Source of the DNA: Clostridiales bacterium
GTDB lineage: Bacteria; Bacillota; Clostridia; Peptostreptococcales; Anaerovoracaceae
Assembly: GCA_015243575.1 (NCBI GenBank)
Contig: CP042469.1
Span: 1,326,929 to 1,390,928, forward strand
DNA: 64,000 nucleotides
Direction: 5' to 3'
Positions 16,281-24,354 of this stretch are shown one piece after another. Every line of letters starts with the position of its first letter. Within the stretch, counting starts at the first letter, position 1. Both the position numbers and the translations under genes were made by a program. Under the pieces are notes generated by a model that saw nothing but the letters and a program-made list of their open reading frames with translations, made no database searches and had not been told where the DNA came from.

Positions 16281-19200
16281 TCAATAGGACCTATAAAGTA
16301 CATAATCCTGCAGCTCCCGGCGAAAGCCAGCATTGCAAAGTGCATCTGCAGCCTCCTGAGGATAATCCTTGATGATGATTCTTTTCTGAGATGGGAAGAT
16401 CGTATGATTCTCATAACGTTTTACGAAAACAAGCATAGCTTCCTCTAGAGCATCCGGTTCAAAGACCCGCAGGCTCCTGCCTTGACGTTCCACCACTGCA
16501 ACAGGTACTCCTGATCGCAGTGCGACAATACTGCCGGAAAGATTTTGAAACTTTCTATCCGATTTATGCGGAAGGCTTTTTCCCCAAGGCTGGGCTGGAT
16601 CAATGGCATTCAGCCATAGGAGTTGGTTTCTTGGTTGTTCCAAGGTTAGTATGGCTGCCCCATAGTCCTTTTCCCGAATAAATTGGATTCCCGATAAGCC
16701 TTCCAGAAAATATCCGCGGCGAGCCCTTCCAGTGAACTCCCAGATTCGCAGTGATTCCAGTGCCTTGCTCCAAGAGAGCCCCTGAATCGTCTCTCTGCAA
16801 AGGATTACCGAACGATCAAAATTACGATCCAGCAGCTCATCTTCAGTCAGAGATTTCAGCGGGCGGATTGCTTCCCAGCGTCCCGTGGACAGGATTTTCA
16901 TGCGCGCATTGACTCTCTGCCTGGCCGTGCCCTTTTGCAATCTATCCCAATCCAGCCAGTGCCGCACGGGAATAAAGCTGTCTGCCGTCACAAGTCCTTT
17001 TGCAGCAAGCTGAATCAGCGTATCGTAAGGGGAACCTTCCACCAGTCCGTTCAATCTGTGCATGAAGCTTGCCCCAAATTGCAATAATGCTTGATAAATG
17101 ATCCTTTCATTGCCATCCAACGACTCCAGCGTTTTAGACAAGTCTGCTTCCCAATCAAGATCCTCTGTCCAATGGAAATGAAGTCTGCCAGCCGAACCGG
17201 GTTTGAGATTAGCACCATGCCCGGCATTAGAATCTGGTTCGGCATCGGAAGCAATTCCCTCACCAGAACAAAACTGCCAGAAGACAGTCCCATGAGATAA
17301 AAAGTTGTCCAGCAGCTCCGGGCGATACTGTTTTACCCTTGCAGGCAGCAGGATTTGTTCCCATGCGTCCGCTGGAAACGATTGGTCGGAAAGGTTCTTC
17401 AGCGCAAGCTCCAATTGTTCTTCAGCAGAGGCAGAACGCTCTATTCTTCCTGACAGCAAGGTGGCATACCGCTCTGCCGGCTGAGTGGTTACCTGCTTTC
17501 GGCGGCTTTTAATGGTTTCGGCTCTGGCCTGGTCATAAAGTCCCGCATGGAAATACAGACCTTCCTGCTCCACTGCCTTTTCTTCTGTACAAAGTGAGTT
17601 CAGAAGATCGAGGGCAATTTCTTCCGGCCAAAGGTACCGCTCTGCCACCTGATCCGGCGATTTCGCACCTCGGTAACGCAATAACCTCTGAACGAGACGT
17701 TTCCTGGCCTTTTTATCCCCGTCTGCAAGGGCTTCTTCGTATTCCCGTTCCTGCTCTGCTGCAATCCATAAGCCCGGTTCAATATATAGTGCTCGCCCAT
17801 TGTCAGCCAGAGATTCCAGCCATTCAACGGGTACATCCAGTTCTCCCGCTGTCAGATCACCTTCCATCATCAGCAGGGAGTGGAGCTGCTGCGCATCCTC
17901 CGGAAGTCTTGAACGCTCAGCGATGCTGATCAAGTGCTCTGGTGCAGGCGTAATCCCCTCCGCCTTTTTGACTGCCGCTGCAGTGGCTTTATGAATCTTC
18001 TGCGGGGTCGGCGCATAATCGTACATCATGTCTGCCTCCGTCTGACGTCTGAGCGCAAGAGACATAGGCGACGGGATATCATTGTACAGTTCCCGGATTT
18101 CAATCTCACCCGTTCGGATTCCATTCAGCAGGGATTCAACGCCCGGCAGATCCCAATAATCCTCCAGACACTCCCTCCTCGTTTCTCTGATCAGCGGGTG
18201 GTTCTCCTGTTCCACAAGGGAAGACAGCAGTTCTGCACTTCGCATTCGCTGAATCCAGAGGGGCTGTCTCTGGTTGTTCTTTACACCCATCAAAAGCGCA
18301 TGGGCTACATTATATCGGAAGTTCATGTTGTAAAGCGGTGTGGCGGGCAGAAGTGCAGATACAATCTGTGCAGCGGTATCTGGTACTACCTCTTGAAGCA
18401 GCCCCTGCGGCAGGGGACTTCCGTCATAGGGAAATAACAAGAAACCGTCATCGTCTGCTGCACAATTGATGGCCGTGTCCAGATGGCGGCTTGCCGCTTC
18501 TTTGACCAGCATAGAAAGAGGTTCGTTGACAGGGCGGCCAAATACAGAATGCACCATCATCTGATGGTTGCTGTTTTCATCGATAAAATGTTCCACCAAA
18601 ATGGTTCTGTCATCAGGCAAGATCACCGTGCTCTGCAATTGACGCTTTATAAAACTCGCTGCACTTTCAGCCGCATCCTGGTCAAGACCCAATTTTTCCA
18701 GTTCTTTTTGCACCGAACAGGCTTGATCCGCATGAGTCAGCTGGCGAAAAATCCTGCCAAAAGCAATCCCGGTTCTCATTTTCCTTCCTTTAAGATCACC
18801 GTGCCAAAACGGCATTCTTGCTCCTGTTGTATTCGCTTGCGATACGATGACGGTATCTTTCTGGATGCTGACAATCTGCCATGCAAACGTACCAAGGAGA
18901 AAACGGTCCCCTATTCTCGTTTCAAAGACAAACTCCTCATCGAGCTCACCCAGCTTAACGCCGCTTTCCGTCCGACATGCATATAAACCCCGGTCTGGAA
19001 TGGTTCCGCCGGCACTGACCGCCAGCATCCGGCTGTAGGCGTCTCCCATGACCCGATCGTGTATCCGGTCATAGAGAATTCTGGGACGGACAGGAATATC
19101 CCTGTCATGCTCGTAATCCCCCGCAAGCATGCGCAGAACCTCACGTATATCTTCGGCTGTAACCTCTCGGAAGGGATAGGCGCGTGGAAGAAGCTCCATC

Positions 19201-20486
19201 ACCTCTTCCACGCTGTAACCATCACCGCAAGCCATGGATACAAGGTGCTGGGCCAAAATATCAAAGCAGAGCCTGGGCGGCTTGGAGTATTCAATCCCTC
19301 CCTTCCTTGCAACCTCCGCAGTAAGCCCGCAGTAGAGACCTTCAACCGCTTCTCTGGGAAACATATACATGACACTGATCCGATTAGGATTATGCCCCGC
19401 CCGACCAAGCCGCTGCATCGTACTTGAGATGGTACGGGGGCAACCAACCTGAAACACCCTGTCGATCTCACCCACATCGATGCCCAGTTCCATGGAGGAG
19501 GTGGCGCATAGCAATCGTAACGCTCCGCTTCGCAATGCATGCTCTACTTCGTAGCGTTGTTCCTTGGACAGGCTTCCGTGATGGGTCCGTGCAAAGCCCT
19601 CTCCGCCAATCTGGTTGATAAAGTACGCCAGCTTCTCAGCGTATGCTCTTCCTTCCACAAAGGCGATGGCACTGCTGGTACCGTTACAATGGACATACAC
19701 CATTCTTGCCAGCTCCTGCCAAACCGGATCTTTCATTCTGACCTTATGATCCGCAAAGGGGCTTTTCACCTCAATGTGAATCTGCTTCTCCATCTTTGGT
19801 GAGATTACGGTCACCGGATCAGGAGACAAATACTGAGCTGCGATGGTTAATGGTTCAATGGTTGCCGATAAACCGATCCGCTGTAACGGCTGGCCGCATA
19901 GTCTGTCCAGTCTGGCGGCGGACAACATCAAATGAGCGCCCCGCTTAGAATCGATCATGGCATGCAGTTCATCGAAAATAATTGCCTTGGCCGTTCGCAG
20001 AATTTTTTGACCGGATTTGCTGGTGAGCATGAGATATAAGGATTCAGGGGTTGTAATCAGAATGTGCGGCGGCTTCCTGATCATCCGGTTTCGCTCAGTT
20101 TGTGTGGTGTCACCGGTCCGTATCCCTACAAGAAGTTCTGCGCCCGAAGACGAAATACCGGCTTTCATTCGTTCCTCCAGGATTCCCTCAAGCGGCCTGC
20201 GCAGATTTTCCCGAATATCTCCCGCAAGGGATTTCAGCGGAGAGATATAGACCAGCTGAAGCTCTTGCTTTAGATTGCCGTTTTCAGCCTCTTCCAGCAG
20301 TCTGTCAATAAACACCAAAAACGCCGTCAGCGTCTTACCGGTACCGGTGGGTGCGGATACCAGCGTATGACTGCCTGCGGCGATCACCGGCCATGCCTGC
20401 TCTTGAACAGCAGTAGGAGCGCCGAGGTTTTTCGTAAACCACAGCGAAGTAAGCTTATGAAAGATTTTAAGTGAGTTTTCAGGCAT
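16281..20486 (-). CDS. lhr: Lhr-family ATP-dependent DNA helicase (DEAD/DEAH superfamily 2)
   Basis: Large superfamily-2 helicase of 1401 residues, close to the size of bacterial Lhr (long helicase related). The N-terminal core has Walker A APTGTGKT, motif II DELH, motif III SAT (GLSATIEP), motif V CATSSMELGIDVG and motif VI QRLGRAGH. It is followed by the Lhr winged-helix region and a long C-terminal Lhr-type extension that is present in full. Lhr proteins unwind DNA and RNA-DNA hybrids and are linked to DNA repair. I chose the ATG at 20486, which follows GGGGGA at seven bases, over an in-frame ATG 15 bases upstream that overlaps that site. It begins about 120 bases after psd on the same strand. 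No sign of frameshift across the 4.2 kb. Confidence 0.93.
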   Translation of the reverse strand: MPENSLKIFHKLTSLWFTKNLGAPTAVQEQAWPVIAAGSHTLVSAPTGTGKTLTAFLVFIDRLLEEAENGNLKQELQLVYISPLKSLAGDIRENLRRPLEGILEERMKAGISSSGAELLVGIRTGDTTQTERNRMIRKPPHILITTPESLYLMLTSKSGQKILRTAKAIIFDELHAMIDSKRGAHLMLSAARLDRLCGQPLQRIGLSATIEPLTIAAQYLSPDPVTVISPKMEKQIHIEVKSPFADHKVRMKDPVWQELARMVYVHCNGTSSAIAFVEGRAYAEKLAYFINQIGGEGFARTHHGSLSKEQRYEVEHALRSGALRLLCATSSMELGIDVGEIDRVFQVGCPRTISSTMQRLGRAGHNPNRISVMYMFPREAVEGLYCGLTAEVARKGGIEYSKPPRLCFDILAQHLVSMACGDGYSVEEVMELLPRAYPFREVTAEDIREVLRMLAGDYEHDRDIPVRPRILYDRIHDRVMGDAYSRMLAVSAGGTIPDRGLYACRTESGVKLGELDEEFVFETRIGDRFLLGTFAWQIVSIQKDTVIVSQANTTGARMPFWHGDLKGRKMRTGIAFGRIFRQLTHADQACSVQKELEKLGLDQDAAESAASFIKRQLQSTVILPDDRTILVEHFIDENSNHQMMVHSVFGRPVNEPLSMLVKEAASRHLDTAINCAADDDGFLLFPYDGSPLPQGLLQEVVPDTAAQIVSALLPATPLYNMNFRYNVAHALLMGVKNNQRQPLWIQRMRSAELLSSLVEQENHPLIRETRRECLEDYWDLPGVESLLNGIRTGEIEIRELYNDIPSPMSLALRRQTEADMMYDYAPTPQKIHKATAAAVKKAEGITPAPEHLISIAERSRLPEDAQQLHSLLMMEGDLTAGELDVPVEWLESLADNGRALYIEPGLWIAAEQEREYEEALADGDKKARKRLVQRLLRYRGAKSPDQVAERYLWPEEIALDLLNSLCTEEKAVEQEGLYFHAGLYDQARAETIKSRRKQVTTQPAERYATLLSGRIERSASAEEQLELALKNLSDQSFPADAWEQILLPARVKQYRPELLDNFLSHGTVFWQFCSGEGIASDAEPDSNAGHGANLKPGSAGRLHFHWTEDLDWEADLSKTLESLDGNERIIYQALLQFGASFMHRLNGLVEGSPYDTLIQLAAKGLVTADSFIPVRHWLDWDRLQKGTARQRVNARMKILSTGRWEAIRPLKSLTEDELLDRNFDRSVILCRETIQGLSWSKALESLRIWEFTGRARRGYFLEGLSGIQFIREKDYGAAILTLEQPRNQLLWLNAIDPAQPWGKSLPHKSDRKFQNLSGSIVALRSGVPVAVVERQGRSLRVFEPDALEEAMLVFVKRYENHTIFPSQKRIIIKDYPQEAADALCNAGFRRELQDYVLYRSY

Positions 20487-20609
20487 ATGGTTTTCCCCCA
20501 TATCGAATCTTTAAAGTTACAATCATTATACAAACATACGTTCTTGATTGCAACATTTAATCAATCTGTTTTTCCAAATGCCTCTTTTCAATCACCTTTC
20601 TGCATCCGT

Positions 20610-21512
20610 TCACGAAGGATTTTTCCCTTTTTTCTGTCCAATTGTCTCTCCTGCCAATACTCTCGTTTCATAGCCCATTTTTGTTTGTTCCAGAATGTCG
20701 TCATCAATGACAGCTCTGCCCTTTTTTAGAAAAAGGAGCATTGTAGAACCGCCAAATTTGAAATAACCTTTTTCGTCTCCTCGGACCATCGTTTCCCCTG
20801 GGTGGTAGGTTTGAACTATTGATCCCACCGAAGTCGCTCCAACTTCAATATATAACATCCTTCCAAAATTTTCAGAATCGAAAATACTATATTCCCGCTT
20901 ATTCCTACAGAATACGGAGGCCACTGTTTTCAGTGCGATTGGATTTACCGAGTAATAAGATCCGCGAATTTTACGGCTCTCATTGCAGGCACCTCCATCA
21001 ACAAAATGAAACCGGTGGTAATCCACCGGGGCCAGTCGAAGCAACAAACAAACGCCGCCGCTATATTCCGATGCAAGCGTTTCATCTCCAATCAGCTCTT
21101 GCAAGGAATAAAAGGAGCCTTTGATCTGAATAAGCCGCTTTACATCAATATCTTTCCATGCCTTCAGTCTCCCGTCCCCGGGACAGAGAAGCAGCTGCGG
21201 ATTCTTATCAAATACCCTGGCCTCCGGCCTCAGCTTTCGAATAAAAAACTCATTAAAGCTTTTAAATTCTTCTGTCTTTTGTTCACACAAAGACAGGTCA
21301 ATACCGAAAGAATCTACAAATCCACGAATCCGTTTTGTACTGAATCTCGAATCAAAATAGATACCCGATAGACTTGAGACAAGCTTCCTTTTGACCAGCA
21401 GCTCAAGCCCTGCCCTGCCGGACCTGGTTTCATAGAGATAGTTCAGGACCCCTGCTCCTGCTACCTTCTCTATTTCATATTCCCCGGTCTGCCTGTTGTA
21501 TACCTTAATCAA
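20610..21512 (-). CDS. psd: Phosphatidylserine decarboxylase proenzyme
   Basis: Membrane-associated pyruvoyl enzyme that decarboxylates phosphatidylserine to phosphatidylethanolamine, 300 residues. The self-cleavage site GGST lies in YFKFGGSTMLLF near residue 258; the Ser becomes the pyruvoyl group. The upstream HFVDGG and YHRFHF segments supply the conserved His residues of the proenzyme, and NEFFIRKLRPEARV is the family N-terminal signature. Its ATG overlaps the stop of the PmtA-like methyltransferase by four bases (21509-21512). Together with pssA it completes phosphatidylethanolamine synthesis in this operon. Confidence 0.95.
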   Translation of the reverse strand: MIKVYNRQTGEYEIEKVAGAGVLNYLYETRSGRAGLELLVKRKLVSSLSGIYFDSRFSTKRIRGFVDSFGIDLSLCEQKTEEFKSFNEFFIRKLRPEARVFDKNPQLLLCPGDGRLKAWKDIDVKRLIQIKGSFYSLQELIGDETLASEYSGGVCLLLRLAPVDYHRFHFVDGGACNESRKIRGSYYSVNPIALKTVASVFCRNKREYSIFDSENFGRMLYIEVGATSVGSIVQTYHPGETMVRGDEKGYFKFGGSTMLLFLKKGRAVIDDDILEQTKMGYETRVLAGETIGQKKGKNPS

Positions 21513-22102
21513 CGCTGTGATCCCTCTTCTGTTCTGAGATACGACGCACTGCTGCAGCTGAGTACATAAGCTGGAGGTACATTCCTCAGCTCACGTTTTA
21601 CTTCTGTTTTCTTAAAATATTGTTCGAACAGCTTTTTCTTGAATAAGGTGTACTGAAACAGAATGAATCTGCCGTCTGGCTTCAAATATACCTGCGTCTG
21701 CTTTAAAATATTTGCCGATACCCCCTGTGGTAAACTGGCAAATGGAAGCCCTGAAACGATATAGTCCACCCATGGTATGTCATACATTTTCATATACTTC
21801 CCGATGGATTCAGCCGAATCGTTGATAATATAAAGATTCGGTTCCTCTTTATATTTTTCTTTCAGTAAGCCACAAAATGTTTCATTGCGTTCGAGCAGCA
21901 AAAGCATAGTCTCTTGCGTTCTTTCTTTGATCATTTTTTCAGTAAAAACACCCGTACCCGGACCGTATTCAACGATATAGCGGGCAGAAGAAAAGTCAAT
22001 CTCTTCGACCATCTTATCTGCAAGATATTTAGAGCTTGGAAGGATCGCTCCTACTGTTCTTGGTGTTGTGATATATTGCTTTATAAATGACAACCTCTCC
22101 AT
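21509..22102 (-). CDS. PmtA-like SAM-dependent methyltransferase, candidate phospholipid N-methyltransferase
   Basis: Class I SAM methyltransferase of 197 residues. Motif I is VEYGPGTGVFT (residues about 44-54), the acidic post-I residue is in LLLLERNETF, and motif IV reads VSGLPFASLP, like the LP-rich motif of bacterial PmtA. The N-terminus TPRTVGAILPSSKYLADKM matches the amphipathic, membrane-binding start of PmtA proteins and sets it apart from true KsgA rRNA dimethylases. It sits between pssA and psd, so phosphatidylethanolamine, the product of Psd, is the most natural substrate and the product would be mono-, di- or tri-methylated lipid. The family call is good; the lipid role is inference from context, and an rRNA adenine methylase-like role is the alternative. 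Confidence 0.72.
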   Translation of the reverse strand: MERLSFIKQYITTPRTVGAILPSSKYLADKMVEEIDFSSARYIVEYGPGTGVFTEKMIKERTQETMLLLLERNETFCGLLKEKYKEEPNLYIINDSAESIGKYMKMYDIPWVDYIVSGLPFASLPQGVSANILKQTQVYLKPDGRFILFQYTLFKKKLFEQYFKKTEVKRELRNVPPAYVLSCSSASYLRTEEGSQR

Positions 22103-22125
22103 AGATATCTCCTCTTATCTGCTGA

Positions 22126-22170
22126 CATGCCGCAAACGCTTATGGTTCTGTGCAGCATGACTGCGGCATG
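22126..22170 (-). other. Intercistronic hairpin between pssA and the PmtA-like gene
   Basis: A perfect 9-bp inverted repeat, CATGCCGCA (22126-22134) and TGCGGCATG (22162-22170), lies in the 76-base gap after pssA. No T run follows, so an RNA stabiliser or processing site is more likely than a terminator. Confidence 0.55.
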
Positions 22171-22178
22171 ACAACGGT

Positions 22179-22700
22179 CTAGATTTTTTTAAATTCGAAT
22201 TTTGAAACCATGAAATAAGCAAGCAGTATTAGTATAATCATTGATATGTGCGCAGAGATCGTGTTGCTGGGTGCAGCTAGAGAGTATAGGGCTAAGATGA
22301 GTCCTGCCACCGTAATTGGTATTCCCATAAAGACACCGTCAAATTTGCTGATGTTATATTTAGCAAGCCTGCTGGAACCGCAGATGATATACAGTAATAA
22401 AAACCCGTTACCCATCATTTTTATATTTCCCAGATCAAGAAAGTTAAACTTATAAAATATTAATAATGCCGGTGCAATTCCAAAGGAGACAAGATCCGCT
22501 AGAGAGTCCAGTTCTTTTCCGAATTCACTGCAAACATCAAAATGTCTCGCAAGCCTGCCGTCATATCTGTCCACTAAGGCCGCAAACATTATAAACACAG
22601 CACTTGCTATGTAATTTTCATTGATCATTTCCAAAATAGATAACACTCCAAATGATAGATTCGTATATGTAAGTACATTTGGTATTGACTTTTTCAACAT
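22179..22700 (-). CDS. pssA: CDP-diacylglycerol--serine O-phosphatidyltransferase
   Basis: Integral membrane enzyme that makes phosphatidylserine from CDP-diacylglycerol and serine. The 173 residues have about five to six hydrophobic helices and the CDP-alcohol phosphotransferase signature D-G-x2-A-R-x8-G-x3-D-x3-D, seen as DGRLARHFDVCSEFGKELDSLAD (split here for reading: DGRLAR, then G-KEL-D, then SLAD). The length matches the Bacillus type PssA. I chose the ATG at 22700, which follows GGAGGAAAAT; an earlier Met 12 bases upstream sits on that site. It starts 37 bases after the DedA-like gene and leads the pssA, PmtA-like, psd series. Confidence 0.93.
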   Translation of the reverse strand: MLKKSIPNVLTYTNLSFGVLSILEMINENYIASAVFIMFAALVDRYDGRLARHFDVCSEFGKELDSLADLVSFGIAPALLIFYKFNFLDLGNIKMMGNGFLLLYIICGSSRLAKYNISKFDGVFMGIPITVAGLILALYSLAAPSNTISAHISMIILILLAYFMVSKFEFKKI

Positions 22701-22737
22701 ATTTTCCTCCAAGTTTATAATAACTTCTGATCATGAT

Positions 22738-23514
22738 TTAATCTGCACGTTTGTCTTTACTGGAAAATTTATAAATCAGCTTGTCTTTACTGGAAAATTT
22801 ATAAATCAGCTTGTCTTTACCGGAAAATTTATTAATCAGCTTGTCTTTGAAAAGCAGACCCAATAGTGCGCCCAGCAGTGCGGTGACGGATATCATGATT
22901 GTTAATGTATAATTCCTTTGATAAAGGTTGGCACCGACACTGACAGATGCCAGCAGCCAAGGTAGCCTGCCTGCAAGCAAAACAAGAAAAAATTTATATG
23001 GTTTTATATTCGTCAATCCTGCAAGATAGATTAATATATCCTTTGGCAGTCCGGGGATAAAGAAAAAAACAAATAGAAAAATAGCGAACTTATTACTGTT
23101 CATAATGTCTGCCATCCACTGAAACTTTTTCTTTTCCAGTATTTTCTCGATATAAGAACCACCTAATATTCTTGTAAAGTAGAACGCCATAACAGCGCCA
23201 ATCAACATGCCTGCCACGGTATAGCCCGTCCCCAGGAGAACTCCATAAATGTATCCCCCCGCAATTTGTATTGCTTCTCCAGGAATCGGAGCAATTACTG
23301 TCTGGAGTATCTGAAAGAGAATAAATACAGCCGGTCCTAATTTTCCGACCGAAAGGATATAATCTCTGAATTTTTCTACTGATAATGTTAAAGCAACAAT
23401 ATCTGGGAAATACTTTATTGTCAGGATAATGATCAAAATACCTAGTATGGCCAATGGTATTTTTATTAGAAGCAGTTTTTTTGATTTACCCACACGTATT
23501 GAGTCCTTTCCCAC
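22738..23514 (-). CDS. DedA/TVP38/TMEM64-family membrane protein with a repeated C-terminal tail
   Basis: Membrane protein of the TVP38/TMEM64 (VTT/DedA-related) family, whose members act in lipid scrambling or undecaprenyl phosphate recycling. The 258-residue reading frame has about five to six membrane helices and the family motif GxxYG/PGEAIQIAGGYIYG-type segment, with FFIPGLPKDILIYLAG later. The last 36 residues are a basic tail made of a 10-residue unit (KDKLI[NY]KFS[SG]) repeated three to four times, encoded by exact 30-base DNA repeats. Start: GTG at 23514 has no clear ribosome site; GTG at 23493 has AAAGGA ten bases upstream and is a good alternative. It is first in the phospholipid operon and divergent from the two-component genes. 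Confidence 0.85.
   Translation of the reverse strand: MGKDSIRVGKSKKLLLIKIPLAILGILIIILTIKYFPDIVALTLSVEKFRDYILSVGKLGPAVFILFQILQTVIAPIPGEAIQIAGGYIYGVLLGTGYTVAGMLIGAVMAFYFTRILGGSYIEKILEKKKFQWMADIMNSNKFAIFLFVFFFIPGLPKDILIYLAGLTNIKPYKFFLVLLAGRLPWLLASVSVGANLYQRNYTLTIMISVTALLGALLGLLFKDKLINKFSGKDKLIYKFSSKDKLIYKFSSKDKRAD
22751..22849. repeat. 30-bp tandem repeats encoding the DedA-like protein tail
   Basis: Three adjacent 30-base units begin at 22751, 22781 and 22811, each starting TTGTCTTTAC[TC]GGAAAATT and ending AATCAGC, followed by a partial unit at 22841-22849. The first two are identical; the third has two changes. The reading frame is kept, giving 10-residue basic repeats. Copy number could vary between strains by slipped replication. 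Confidence 0.95.
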
Positions 23515-23546
23515 GTTTTATTTGCATAGTTTGAATTCTACGGAAA

Positions 23547-23590
23547 GAATCTTAAGAACAACCCACAATGAATCTTAAGAATCCTTAAGA
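23547..23590. promoter_or_regulatory. Three TTAAG boxes between divergent genes, candidate response-regulator sites
   Basis: GAATCTTAAGAA occurs exactly at 23547-23558 and 23570-23581, with a third variant AATCCTTAAGA at 23580-23590. Core spacings are 23 and 10 bases, close to two turns and one turn of the helix. They lie between the DedA-like gene and the response regulator gene, so autoregulation and control of the lipid operon are plausible. Confidence 0.55.
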
Positions 23591-23655
23591 CAAGTAGATT
23601 GTATAGATTTTATCCATATTGCATTATATACTGATTACAAGACGGAGGAAGAAAA

Positions 23656-24354
23656 ATGGACAAGATAATGAATATTCTGATTGCGGATGATAACAACGAG
23701 ATAAGGGAGATCGTCCGTGTTTTATTGGAAAGCGAAGGTTATAATGTAATCGAGGCTGTCGATGGTGAAGATGCTGTAAATCAAGTTGATGAAAGTATCG
23801 ATTTGATCATACTGGATATCATGATGCCGATTAAATCAGGTTTTAGAGCATGTATTGAAATCCGCGAGAAGACAAGTGCTCCTGTCTTATTTTTGACCGC
23901 TAAAACTCAGGACTCCGATAAGTATATGGCTTTTTCTTCCGGCAGTGATGATTATCTGTCAAAACCGTTTTCGTACACAGAATTGGTTTCGAGAGTGAAA
24001 GCGCTGCTTCGAAGGTATTATGTTTATAGAGGCAAAGAACAGGTTGCTCCTGCTGACACAATTCATGTCAATGAATTAACCATAAATACCGCAACAAAAG
24101 AGGTCTTGATTGATACTCGAGAAATTATACTGACGGAAATAGAGTACAAGATTCTGCTGCTCATGGCGAATCATAGAAAGAAAATATTTTCTGCACAGAA
24201 TTTATATGAAAGTGTTTGGGAAGAGCCCTATTTTTATTCTTGTAACAACACCGTTATGGTGCATATCAGAAACCTGAGGAGCAAACTAGAAAATGATCCA
24301 CAAAACCCTAGATACATTAAAACCGTTTGGGGAAAGGGGTACCGAATTGAATAA
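23656..24354 (+). CDS. OmpR/VanR-like response regulator
   Basis: Two-component response regulator of 232 residues. The receiver domain (about 5-120) has acidic D11/D12, the phosphate-accepting Asp at residue 54 in LIILDIMMP, and K in YLSKPFSYTEL. The C-terminal winged helix (about 135-232) has the OmpR pattern ending in YIKTVWGKGYRIE. GGAGG lies seven bases before the ATG. The sensor kinase gene overlaps its last codons. It is divergent from the DedA-like/phospholipid operon, with repeated boxes in the shared upstream region. VanR is the nearest familiar type, but no van resistance genes are present here. Confidence 0.92.
   Translation: MDKIMNILIADDNNEIREIVRVLLESEGYNVIEAVDGEDAVNQVDESIDLIILDIMMPIKSGFRACIEIREKTSAPVLFLTAKTQDSDKYMAFSSGSDDYLSKPFSYTELVSRVKALLRRYYVYRGKEQVAPADTIHVNELTINTATKEVLIDTREIILTEIEYKILLLMANHRKKIFSAQNLYESVWEEPYFYSCNNTVMVHIRNLRSKLENDPQNPRYIKTVWGKGYRIE

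Noticed and set aside
22751..22849. CRISPR-like array
   Set aside because: The 30-base repeats are directly adjacent with no spacers and keep the reading frame of the DedA-like gene.
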